The notes beneath the pieces were generated by a model, which ran no database searches, had not been told where the DNA came from, and saw nothing but the letters and a program-made list of their open reading frames with translations. A program made the position numbers and the translations under genes. From contig NZ_QPJS01000001.1 in the NCBI RefSeq assembly GCF_003337435.1, forward strand, positions 636,513 to 700,512: a stretch of 64,000 nucleotides of DNA, given 5' to 3'. The stretch is from Schleiferia thermophila (GTDB lineage: Bacteria > Bacteroidota > Bacteroidia > Flavobacteriales > Schleiferiaceae). Below, piece by piece: positions 48,057 to 56,329 of the stretch (position 1 is the first letter of the stretch; each line of letters opens with the position of its first letter).

Positions 48057-48064
48057 TACTTTTG
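48057..48064 (+). promoter_or_regulatory. Predicted -7 promoter box of the PAS-DHp gene
   Basis: TACTTTTG matches TAnnTTTG, with TTTT at the 19-nt spacing position. The ATG is 29 nt downstream. Confidence 0.55.
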
Positions 48065-48092
48065 AGTATTGGTAAAGCAATTGATAAATTAA

Positions 48093-49454
48093 ATGATCGT
48101 CAGCGTTAACAGTGAATCCTCTGTCGAAGTGCCTGATTATTTGCACTGCAGCAAAGAGTTTCCCGTGTTGATTACAGATTTGAAAGGGATCATCCGGTAT
48201 ATCAATCGAGGGTATTCAATTCTATACGGATATTCACCAGAGGAGGTACTTGGACACTCAGCCGAGGAACAGGTAATGAATTTCGATTTTGATAAAATGC
48301 ATTATACTGTAAATCAATGTCTTAATCAGATTGGAATACCCCAAAAAGTATTGCTGAGAAAGCCTTGTAAATACGGCAAAGGCGTACACTTCACAGAGTG
48401 GGAGTTTACCGCCATACCTGACACTACCTGTAAGGTAGCGGCCATTTTTTGCCTGGGTAAGATCGTAACGCCGTTGTACACCGGTGAATCCGACCAGATT
48501 AAAGAAGAATTCCTGACCGTCATTGACCAATTATCATCCGAAGCCTGGGCCTTTTACGATTGTCAACTGAAACTAAGGCTGGCCAATCGGAAGGCGGTTC
48601 AAATCGTAAAAGAGGAGTTCGGACGAGAGCCTCTTCCTGGAGATGACGCGATGCTGTACACAGGAGGAGATCATGCAGGACTGATGCGCGATGCCTACAG
48701 CAGGGCTTTAAAAGGGGAAACCATTCAGTATGAGCTAACTTCACCAAATGGGAGATCGTACATTCTTACCATCAAACCCGTTTATTCAAAAAAAAGTGCA
48801 TTGCTGGGGGTAGTCCATTACATGGTAGACATAACCCAGGTAGTTCAAAACAAAAAACAACTTAATACCTTGTCGACACGTTACAAAACCCTGCTGGATC
48901 AGCTAAGTGGCTTGGTGCTCATCATCGAACAGGATGGACAAATCAGCTTTGTATCCGAAAATGTGCAATCTTTGTCAGGGTTTAGTAAAGAGCAGGTGAT
49001 TGGTAAAAATTTCTTGCAATTTGTACACCAGGATGATTGGGAATTAAGTCAAACATTTTTCAAAGAAGTTTTTTCGTCCCAAAAGCCCAACACTTTGGCT
49101 ATTCGCACCCTAAATTCAGACCAAACCTACAATTGGACATTGGTAAAGGTAGGTATTTTTGAAGAGGATGGCCAAAGCCGTCTGCTCGTATTATTGATCA
49201 ATATAGAGGAAACCAAACAAAAGGAAGCATTAATCGAGGATTTTCACGAGACCTTCAGGCGAATTGCTTTTTTACAATCCCATGTGGTCAGGGCTCCGTT
49301 GGCCAGGCTCCTTGGTCTGACCCAAGCACTTGAAAACTGCATGATAGACAATCGCGATGAGCTGGAGAAATTTATCCAATACATAAAGGAGGCAGCCTTT
49401 GAGTTGGACGGTGTGATTCATCAAATCGTAAAGATGACCACACATAAAGATTAA
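48093..49454 (+). CDS. Multi-PAS protein ending in a kinase dimerisation helix, no ATPase
   Basis: A 453-residue soluble protein with three PAS domains (about residues 20-125, 145-250 and 260-375; motifs ILYGYSPEEVLG and SLSGFSKEQVIGKNF). The last 75 residues form a helical hairpin with an H-box, FLQSHVVRAPLARLLGL (H397), like the dimerisation and phosphotransfer domain of a histidine kinase. The protein ends after the second helix, with no N, G1 or G2 box of an ATPase. It could be phosphorylated by another kinase as a phosphorelay protein, or act as a dominant partner of the giant kinase upstream. This function is inferred. Confidence 0.85.
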   Translation: MIVSVNSESSVEVPDYLHCSKEFPVLITDLKGIIRYINRGYSILYGYSPEEVLGHSAEEQVMNFDFDKMHYTVNQCLNQIGIPQKVLLRKPCKYGKGVHFTEWEFTAIPDTTCKVAAIFCLGKIVTPLYTGESDQIKEEFLTVIDQLSSEAWAFYDCQLKLRLANRKAVQIVKEEFGREPLPGDDAMLYTGGDHAGLMRDAYSRALKGETIQYELTSPNGRSYILTIKPVYSKKSALLGVVHYMVDITQVVQNKKQLNTLSTRYKTLLDQLSGLVLIIEQDGQISFVSENVQSLSGFSKEQVIGKNFLQFVHQDDWELSQTFFKEVFSSQKPNTLAIRTLNSDQTYNWTLVKVGIFEEDGQSRLLVLLINIEETKQKEALIEDFHETFRRIAFLQSHVVRAPLARLLGLTQALENCMIDNRDELEKFIQYIKEAAFELDGVIHQIVKMTTHKD

Positions 49455-49677
49455 AATTGTATCCTCAAGTCTTGGTCCACACCTTTCTGTACCAACGACC
49501 AATCCAGTTGAGAAAGTGAAAATGAGAATTCATGTTTGCAAACCTAAAACAAGGGAAATAATAAAGCCTATCTCATACTTCAAAGTTTCATTTTTCTATG
49601 AGAGATATGTACGCTTGTAATTGCCGTATCTTATGAGCTTCAAAAAAAAAATTCAGACAAATGCGTCAGAATCTGTA

Positions 49678-51450
49678 TTACATCCGGCCGGGAGCGGATA
49701 TACCCAACAAGTGAAGGCCATCGTAAAGCACCTGTTTAGTACAGTGGCTCAGAAGAATTCTCAATTGTTTTTTCTCATGACTTTCAGCGGTCAGGATGCT
49801 ATACTTTTGATACATGGCATTGTAATTTCTAGCCAGTTCAAAGAGATAGTTGGCCAACTCAGAAGGATTATATTCAGCAGCTGCCCGATGAACGGTGTCG
49901 TTATAATCCAAAAGCGTTTTCAGAAGTTGAGATTCCTCAGCATACAGCTCTTTGGGCAATGCCTTCAGATCAGGTGTTGAAGCTTTTTGAAGCAGACTGT
50001 TGATACGGGCGTGGGTATATTGAATAAAGGGACCTGTATGTCCGTTGAAATCAATAGATTCTTCGGGATTGAAAATCATTTTCTTTTTCGGATCCACTTT
50101 AAGGATAAAATATTTTAAGGCTCCCAATCCTATGATATGGTAAAGCTCCAGTTTTTCTTCATCTGAAAGTCCTTCTGCTTTGCCCAGGCTGGAGGTAAGG
50201 TCAGCACTGGTCTTAATCATTTCATCGATCAGATCATCGGCGTCTACTACAGTACCTTCCCGGCTTTTCATTCGTCCGTGAGGAAGTTCTACCATACCGT
50301 AGCTAAGGTGATACAATTGGTCTGCCCATGGAAATCCTAGTTTTTTCAATATCAAAAAGAGCACTTTAAAGTGGTAGTCTTGCTCATTGGCTACGGTGTA
50401 AATAAGTTTATGAATGGGAAACTCTTCAAATCGGGCAATTGCGGTTCCAATATCCTGGGTTATGTACACCGATGTGCCGTCGCGTCGGAGCAGCAGTTTC
50501 TGATCGAGTCCTTCTGAAGTGAGATCCACCCATATTGATCCATCTTCCTTTTGGAAGAATATACCTTCATGCAAACCCTTCAATATCACGTCTTTTCCTA
50601 GTCTGTAGGTATCGCTTTCATAGTAATTTTTGTCGAAGCTGACTCCAAGCTTTTGGTATGTCTGGTCAAAACCTTCGTACACCCATTCGTTCATTTGCTT
50701 CCACAGTGCCATAGTGTCAGGGTCTCCCTGTTCCCATAGCCTTAGCATTTCCCTGGCTTCCAGCATGATAGGGGCGTTTTCTTTGGCATCTTCCTCTTTT
50801 ACACCCCTGGCCATAAGCTGCTGTACTTGTCTTTTGTACTCTTTTTCAAACAATACGTAGTAATCGCCCACGAAGTGGTCTCCTTTTACGCCTTTGAACT
50901 GGGGTGTGGCACCGTTGGCAAATTTTTTCCATGCAACCATCGACTTACAGATATGAATACCACGGTCGTTAATGATTTGGACCCTGTATACTTTATGGCC
51001 GATGGCTTCATAAAGTTTTGATACCGACCAACCGAGCAGGCAGTTTCGAATATGTCCCAGGTGAAGCGGTTTGTTGGTATTGGGAGACGAATATTCCACC
51101 ATTATTGCACCTGCATCGGAAACGGGGGTTATCCATTGACCTGATCGATAGTGCTCAGTGAGTTTTTTCAGATAGAGCTCTTTTTTCAGGCATATGTTTA
51201 GAAAACCTTTAATTACATTGAACTTTTCTACCAGGTCAGGAGCTGATTCCATGAGCATTTCGCCGAGTTCGCGACCGAGAATTTCCGGATTTTTTCCAGT
51301 AATTTTTACCAGTGGAAACACCGTAAAGGTCAGGTCACCTTCAAAATCCTTACGGGTAGGTTGAAGGTCAATCTGTTTGATATTTATGTTAAGGCGCTTA
51401 TTAAGCAGATGGAGTAGTGTCTGTGCCAGCGTGTATTTCAGGTCATTCAT
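49678..51450 (-). CDS. argS: Arginyl-tRNA synthetase
   Basis: A 590-residue class I tRNA synthetase. The HIGH motif is HLGH (NTNKPLHLGHIRN) and the KMSKS-like loop is MKSREGT. The N-terminal additional domain and the C-terminal anticodon-binding helices ending RLGISAPGRM-like are family typical. It is the last gene of the purK-arginase-argS operon, starting one base after the arginase stop. Confidence 0.96.
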   Translation of the reverse strand: MNDLKYTLAQTLLHLLNKRLNINIKQIDLQPTRKDFEGDLTFTVFPLVKITGKNPEILGRELGEMLMESAPDLVEKFNVIKGFLNICLKKELYLKKLTEHYRSGQWITPVSDAGAIMVEYSSPNTNKPLHLGHIRNCLLGWSVSKLYEAIGHKVYRVQIINDRGIHICKSMVAWKKFANGATPQFKGVKGDHFVGDYYVLFEKEYKRQVQQLMARGVKEEDAKENAPIMLEAREMLRLWEQGDPDTMALWKQMNEWVYEGFDQTYQKLGVSFDKNYYESDTYRLGKDVILKGLHEGIFFQKEDGSIWVDLTSEGLDQKLLLRRDGTSVYITQDIGTAIARFEEFPIHKLIYTVANEQDYHFKVLFLILKKLGFPWADQLYHLSYGMVELPHGRMKSREGTVVDADDLIDEMIKTSADLTSSLGKAEGLSDEEKLELYHIIGLGALKYFILKVDPKKKMIFNPEESIDFNGHTGPFIQYTHARINSLLQKASTPDLKALPKELYAEESQLLKTLLDYNDTVHRAAAEYNPSELANYLFELARNYNAMYQKYSILTAESHEKKQLRILLSHCTKQVLYDGLHLLGISAPGRM

Positions 51451-51451
51451 G

Positions 51452-52402
51452 TCAGTTATTAGATTTTAATACATCCACTACAGTATTGAGTATGCGAAAG
51501 GCAGCTTCGCCCATGGCATTGCCTTTATCGTCGAGAACAGGATTGATTTCTGTAAATTCAAGGCATACTACCCTGGGGTCTTCCAGAAGGCGCACAATGA
51601 TAGCTGTGGCCTCTTCTTCAAAAAGTCCGCCGGGCACGGGTGTACCTGTGCCACGTGATACCGAGGGGTCCATGCTGTCTACATCAAATGAGATGTAGAT
51701 GATGTCGCAATCTTTCAGGTAATTAAGTGCTTTTTCCGCAGTTTTTACAGGGCCTATTTCCCTTACTTCCTGCACGCGGATTACAGGCACTTTATTTCGG
51801 AGGATCAAGTAATCTTCGGGCATTTCGGTGCTTCTGAGCGCTATAAAGACCAGGTCGCTGTATTGAATCCGTGGTGATTGGCCCTTGAGCTGATTCCAAT
51901 ACTGAAGGGTGGTTTCGGGCACTTTTTTGAGTTTGCAGTCCAGATTGTCTTCACTCAAAGCGGTGGCCAGGGGCATGCCGTGTACATTGCCGGAAGGAGA
52001 TGTATAGGGCGAATGCAGGTCGGCGTGCGCATCAATCCAGATGACACCTAATCTTTTGTTAGGATAAGCTGTTTTGATGCCGGCAATTGTTCCACCGGCA
52101 TTGCTGTGGTCGCCTGATATTACAATTGGAAAATAGCCATGGTCGAGTACTTCATCGATGCTTTCCTCTATTCGCTTGTACATCTGTACAATACCGTCCA
52201 GACGCTTGGCGTAAGGGGTTGCGTCTTCTTCAAAAAGCATGTTGTTGAGGTGCTTGACCTCATCCACTTTATATTTTTTAAAAAATTTAGGGTTGAGCTT
52301 AAAAGAGGCTATACGCATGGCATCAAGTCCGAGACTGGCTCCTCTTGTTCCTGCCCCTAGCTCGCTCATTACGCTGATAAGACGAATTTTTCTTTTGGCC
52401 AT
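51452..52402 (-). CDS. Arginase/agmatinase family (ureohydrolase)
   Basis: A 316-residue ureohydrolase. The two-manganese site is complete: SGDHS, WIDAHADLH and SFDVDSMDP, plus a final ECL-like EFTEINP. SGNVHGMPLA favours arginase over agmatinase, although the family overlaps. It hydrolyses arginine (or a guanidino relative) to ornithine and urea. Its place between purK and argS, with gaps of 5 and 1 nt, links arginine use to translation and purine synthesis only by transcription. Confidence 0.9.
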   Translation of the reverse strand: MAKRKIRLISVMSELGAGTRGASLGLDAMRIASFKLNPKFFKKYKVDEVKHLNNMLFEEDATPYAKRLDGIVQMYKRIEESIDEVLDHGYFPIVISGDHSNAGGTIAGIKTAYPNKRLGVIWIDAHADLHSPYTSPSGNVHGMPLATALSEDNLDCKLKKVPETTLQYWNQLKGQSPRIQYSDLVFIALRSTEMPEDYLILRNKVPVIRVQEVREIGPVKTAEKALNYLKDCDIIYISFDVDSMDPSVSRGTGTPVPGGLFEEEATAIIVRLLEDPRVVCLEFTEINPVLDDKGNAMGEAAFRILNTVVDVLKSNN

Positions 52403-52407
52403 AAAAA

Positions 52408-53565
52408 TTATTGAGAAATAACCTTAATCATTTTTTTTATCTCTACGGCTTTCTCCAAAACCAATTCCAGAGTCTTGTCTATAGTGGTTATATGACCCAT
52501 CTTCCGATGTGGTCGTGTCACAGATTTGCCGTAGAGGTGCAGCCAGGTATTGGGTATGCTGAGTACTTCATCGGCGCCTTCATACTTTACGGGTCCTATG
52601 TATCCGGGTGCGCCAGTCAGATTGATCATGCAAGCAGGTGAAATCAGGTGGCTTGCTCCGAGAGGCAGTCCTGCGATGGCTCTGAGATGTTGCTCAAACT
52701 GGGAGGAGGGGGTAGCTTCTATGGTAAGGTGGCCGGAATTGTGAACTCTTGGCGCAGCTTCATTGATGTATACCTCATCTGAAGCTGTGATAAAAAATTC
52801 TATAGCCAGGGTACCTACCAAAGAAAGCTTTTCTGCTAATTCGGTAGCAATATTTATGCACTTGAGCTGTAGACCAAAGTCAATATGCGATGGAGTAAAA
52901 ACCATTTCCACAAAATGAGCTTCCGGATGAAAAGACATTTCAACCAGGGGCTGGCAGACCAATTCGCCGATTTCATTTCTGTGAACAATTACTGCTACCT
53001 CGGTTTTGAGCTCTATATGGCTTTCAAGGATGCAAGGAATATCCGGAAGCTTTGATAGATCCCCGGAACTGCTTAGCTTGATCACTCCTCGCCCGTCGTA
53101 TCCTCCGATGGCTGCCTTCCAAACAAGCGGAAAGGAAAGTTTGCCGGAATCGTTCAGAGCCATAACGTCGCTGATACGCTCACAAATAGTAAACGGTGCA
53201 GTAGGGAACTGATTTTTCTGGTAAAATTTCTTTTGTTCTTGTTTATTTTTAAACAATTCTACAAGACCGGGTTGTGGATATACTTTTATGCCTTTGCTCG
53301 CTAGTTGAAGAAGGGCATCGGTATTTACGTCTTCAATTTCAATAGTAATCACGCTACAGTCCTTACCAAAATCCATTACCGTGTCAAAATCTCTGAAATC
53401 ACCCGGACAAAATTCTTTGACAACATGGGCTGCGGGTGCATCAGCCGAAGGATCCAGTACTTTTAGCGAAAAATCCCACTGTGCTGCCTTAAGTGCCAAC
53501 ATTTTTCCAAGCTGACCACCTCCTAAAATTCCAATTTTACGATTTGAAGAAAAAAAAGAATCCAT
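52408..53565 (-). CDS. purK: N5-carboxyaminoimidazole ribonucleotide synthase PurK
   Basis: A 385-residue ATP-grasp enzyme that carboxylates AIR at N5 with bicarbonate and ATP in purine synthesis. The family start GILGGGQLGKMLA, FPLVWKAAIGGYDGRGV and EVYINEAAPRVHNSGH are intact. PurE, its partner mutase, is not in the window. It is the first gene of a three-gene minus-strand operon. Confidence 0.95.
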   Translation of the reverse strand: MDSFFSSNRKIGILGGGQLGKMLALKAAQWDFSLKVLDPSADAPAAHVVKEFCPGDFRDFDTVMDFGKDCSVITIEIEDVNTDALLQLASKGIKVYPQPGLVELFKNKQEQKKFYQKNQFPTAPFTICERISDVMALNDSGKLSFPLVWKAAIGGYDGRGVIKLSSSGDLSKLPDIPCILESHIELKTEVAVIVHRNEIGELVCQPLVEMSFHPEAHFVEMVFTPSHIDFGLQLKCINIATELAEKLSLVGTLAIEFFITASDEVYINEAAPRVHNSGHLTIEATPSSQFEQHLRAIAGLPLGASHLISPACMINLTGAPGYIGPVKYEGADEVLSIPNTWLHLYGKSVTRPHRKMGHITTIDKTLELVLEKAVEIKKMIKVISQ

Positions 53566-53626
53566 TGATATGGTTTATAAATCTGTGGAGTTTTTACGGG
53601 AATTCTGCCTTATGAAAATTCCGGCC

Positions 53627-53634
53627 CAAAGGTA
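53627..53634 (-). promoter_or_regulatory. Predicted -7 promoter box of purK operon
   Basis: On the minus strand this reads TACCTTTG, a full match, with TTTA 21 nt further upstream. The purK ATG is about 60 nt downstream. Confidence 0.55.
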
Positions 53635-53773
53635 AGCAAAGGCAGATCAGATCAGTAAAATCTTTAAAAACGCGACGGCCGAATGCTCAAACCAATAGTT
53701 GATAACTGAGTGTAAAAAGAACACATACCTTTTCTTCAGCTAAAAAAGACCTTTAAAAATTGGCAGGTCTACC

Positions 53774-53781
53774 TATTTTTG
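53774..53781 (+). promoter_or_regulatory. Predicted -7 promoter box of pdhA
   Basis: TATTTTTG matches TAnnTTTG. The TTG inside it (53779) is in frame with pdhA but is promoter, not a start codon; the ATG at 53800 follows an AAAGGAA ribosome-binding site. Confidence 0.55.
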
Positions 53782-53799
53782 CCCGGTAAAGGAACCAAC

Positions 53800-54798
53800 A
53801 TGCCGAAAAAACCAATCACCAAGGAAGTTTACCTCAAATGGTATGAAGATATGCTGCTTTGGCGCAAGTTTGAAGACAAGGCTGCAGCATTATACATTCA
53901 ACAGAAAATCAGAGGATTTTTACATCTATACAACGGTCAAGAAGCTGTATTGGCCGGTTGTCTATACGCATTGGAACCTGGCGACAGAATGATATCCGGA
54001 TATCGTTGTCACGTACAGCCTATAGGTTTGGGACTTCATCCAAAATTCGTAATGGCGGAGCTGCTTGGCAAAAAGACCGGATGCTCCAAAGGAAACGGGG
54101 GATCCATGCATATGTTTTCTAAAGAGCACAACTATTTTGGAGGTCACGGTATAGTCGGAGGTCAGATTCCTTTAGGGGCAGGCATCGCTTTTGCCGACAA
54201 ATACCTAAACCGACCCCATGTCACACTTACCTTTATGGGCGATGGTGCCGTGCGGCAGGGTTCGCTTCATGAAACCCTGAACATGGCCATGATGTGGAAA
54301 CTTCCTGTGGTTTTTATCGTCGAAAACAACGGCTATGCCATGGGAACTTCAGTAGAGCGGTCAGCCAATCACACTGAAATCTGGAAACTCGGCCTCGGCT
54401 ATGAAATGCCCTGCTGGCAAGTCAACGGTATGAATCCCGTAGATGTGTATGAAGGAGTGTGGGAAGCAATCGACAACGCCCGCGCTGGTAAAGGTCCATC
54501 CTTTATCGAAATCAAAACTTACCGATTTAAAGGCCACTCAATGAGCGATGCTCAGCATTACCGTACAAAAGAAGAAGTAGCCGAATACATGAAAGTAGAC
54601 CCCCTAACGCAGGTACTCAATGTGATAAAAGAAAACCATTGGGCTACAGATCCTGAAATTGAGGCTATTGAAGAGCGTGTGAAAAATCTCATCAATGAAT
54701 GCGTGGAATTTGCAGAAAACAGCCCGTTTCCAGAGCCCGGACAGCTCTATGAAGATGTATATGTACAGAAAGACTATCCGTTTATCAACATATTTTAA
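53800..54798 (+). CDS. pdhA: Pyruvate dehydrogenase E1 component, alpha subunit
   Basis: A 332-residue thiamine-diphosphate-dependent E1 alpha subunit. The TPP motif is GDGAVRQGS with NN about 27 residues on (VENNGYAMG). The catalytic loop FKGHSMSDAQHYR lies near the C-terminus. It decarboxylates pyruvate with the beta subunit and transfers the acetyl group to E2. The E1 beta gene is not next to it: E2 follows directly after 12 nt. Both start sites that differ by seven codons were considered and the ATG with an AAAGGAA site was kept. Confidence 0.94.
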   Translation: MPKKPITKEVYLKWYEDMLLWRKFEDKAAALYIQQKIRGFLHLYNGQEAVLAGCLYALEPGDRMISGYRCHVQPIGLGLHPKFVMAELLGKKTGCSKGNGGSMHMFSKEHNYFGGHGIVGGQIPLGAGIAFADKYLNRPHVTLTFMGDGAVRQGSLHETLNMAMMWKLPVVFIVENNGYAMGTSVERSANHTEIWKLGLGYEMPCWQVNGMNPVDVYEGVWEAIDNARAGKGPSFIEIKTYRFKGHSMSDAQHYRTKEEVAEYMKVDPLTQVLNVIKENHWATDPEIEAIEERVKNLINECVEFAENSPFPEPGQLYEDVYVQKDYPFINIF

Positions 54799-54810
54799 GA
54801 TAAAAGACTT

Positions 54811-56121
54811 ATGGCAGAAATTGTAACCATGCCCAGGCTCAGCGATACCATGACGGAGGGTACCGTGGCCAAATGGCATAAAAAAGAAGGCGATAAGGTA
54901 AAGGAAGGCGATCTGCTGGCTGAAATCGAAACCGATAAGGCTACAATGGAATTTGAGTCCTTCCAGGAAGGAGTATTGCTTTACATTGGAGTCAATGAAG
55001 GCGAAACAGCTCCGGTAGATAGCATTTTGGCTATATTGGGAGAGGAAGGTGAGGATATTTCAGCTCTTATCGATGGGAAATCTTCTGATCAACCGGTAGA
55101 GAGTAAAGACACAGAAAAGAAAGCTTCTGATGAGAAATCGCCTCAGAACCTAGCCAGTAAATCAGAAAAGGAAGATCCATCTGAAGAAGACACAGAGGAA
55201 ATTGAGACAGAAGGTAAAAGAATTAAAATATCCCCTCTGGCCCGAAGATTGGCTAAAGAGAAAGGAATCGATATTAATCAGTTGAAAGGCACTGGTGAAG
55301 GCGGCAGAATAATCAAAAGAGACATAGAAAACTTCAAGCCTGAAGAAGCTCCAAAACAAGCAGCTGCAGAGGAGTCAAAAGCAGAAGCACCGGCTCCCTC
55401 TTATCCGAAAGAAACCACTTATACACCGGGACCATCCGGAGCACCATATACGGAAGAACCAATTTCTCAAATGCGGAAAACTATAGCCCGCAGGCTGGCC
55501 GAAAGCAAGTTTTCGGCTCCACACTTCTACCTCACCATCGAAATTGATATGGACAAGGCCATGGAGGTACGAAGAATGCTCAATGAAATTTCCGAAACCA
55601 AAATATCATTCAATGATCTGGTAATCAAAGCAGCAGCTCTTGCCCTCAGAAAACATCCGAAAATCAATGCCTCCTGGTTAGGTGAAAAAATCCGTTACAA
55701 CCACGATATTAACATTGGTGTGGCCGTAGCTGTGGAAGAAGGGCTACTGGTACCCGTCGTTCGCCATGCCGACCGAAAAGGTCTGAGCACCATAGCGGCT
55801 GAAATAAAAGAATATGCCCAAAAAGCTAAAAACAAAAAATTACAACCATCTGATTGGGAGGGCAATACTTTTACCATTTCCAACCTTGGCATGTTTGGTA
55901 TCGACGAGTTTACAGCCATCATCAACCCACCGGATGCTTGTATCATGGCAGTGGGTGGAATCCGCCAAGTTCCTGTTGTTAAAAATGGTGAAATTGTGCC
56001 GGGCCATGTGATGAAAGTGACACTAAGTTGTGATCACAGAGCAGTTGATGGTGCTACTGGTGCAGCATTTTTGCAAACGTTCAAATCGCTACTGGAAGAT
56101 CCTATGAAAATGATGCTGTAG
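54811..56121 (+). CDS. pdhC: Dihydrolipoamide acetyltransferase (E2 of pyruvate dehydrogenase)
   Basis: A 436-residue acyltransferase. One lipoyl domain with lipoyl-lysine K43 (ETDKATM), a charged flexible linker, a peripheral-subunit-binding domain (about residues 145-180, ISPLARRLAKEKGID), a second Pro/Ala linker and the catalytic domain with H409 and D413 (DHRAVDG). It transfers acetyl from lipoate to CoA and forms the complex core. It has a single lipoyl domain, unlike the three of E. coli. A strong terminator follows. Confidence 0.95.
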   Translation: MAEIVTMPRLSDTMTEGTVAKWHKKEGDKVKEGDLLAEIETDKATMEFESFQEGVLLYIGVNEGETAPVDSILAILGEEGEDISALIDGKSSDQPVESKDTEKKASDEKSPQNLASKSEKEDPSEEDTEEIETEGKRIKISPLARRLAKEKGIDINQLKGTGEGGRIIKRDIENFKPEEAPKQAAAEESKAEAPAPSYPKETTYTPGPSGAPYTEEPISQMRKTIARRLAESKFSAPHFYLTIEIDMDKAMEVRRMLNEISETKISFNDLVIKAAALALRKHPKINASWLGEKIRYNHDINIGVAVAVEEGLLVPVVRHADRKGLSTIAAEIKEYAQKAKNKKLQPSDWEGNTFTISNLGMFGIDEFTAIINPPDACIMAVGGIRQVPVVKNGEIVPGHVMKVTLSCDHRAVDGATGAAFLQTFKSLLEDPMKMML

Positions 56122-56146
56122 CCAGAAAAATCTATACGTAGGTACA

Positions 56147-56174
56147 AAGCCCCGGAGATTACCGGGGCTTTTTT
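56147..56174 (+). terminator. Rho-independent terminator of the pdh operon
   Basis: Nine-bp stem AAGCCCCGG (56147-56155) and CCGGGGCTT (56162-56170), six-nt loop, T tract. Confidence 0.9.
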
Positions 56175-56263
56175 CTTCACTGGCTTTCAAAATCAAGTAC
56201 TTACGGTCAAATAAAAACATCGGTTTTTACCTCAGGAATGCACGCAACTCAGCATAATTCTAA

Positions 56264-56290
56264 AGAAAAAACCGGAGGTTGACCTCCGGT
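56264..56290 (-). terminator. Rho-independent terminator of the acyl-CoA dehydrogenase gene
   Basis: Inverted repeat ACCGGAGGT/ACCTCCGGT (56271-56279, 56282-56290) followed on the minus strand by TTTTTTC. It faces the pdh terminator across about 90 nt. Confidence 0.85.
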
Positions 56291-56329
56291 GTCTCAAGGA
56301 ACATTTTATTCATTTCTCAACAATCGGTA

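Noticed and set aside
49621-49980. 119-codon plus-strand open frame over the 3' end of argS
   Set aside because: It is antisense to the conserved C-terminal domain of arginyl-tRNA synthetase.
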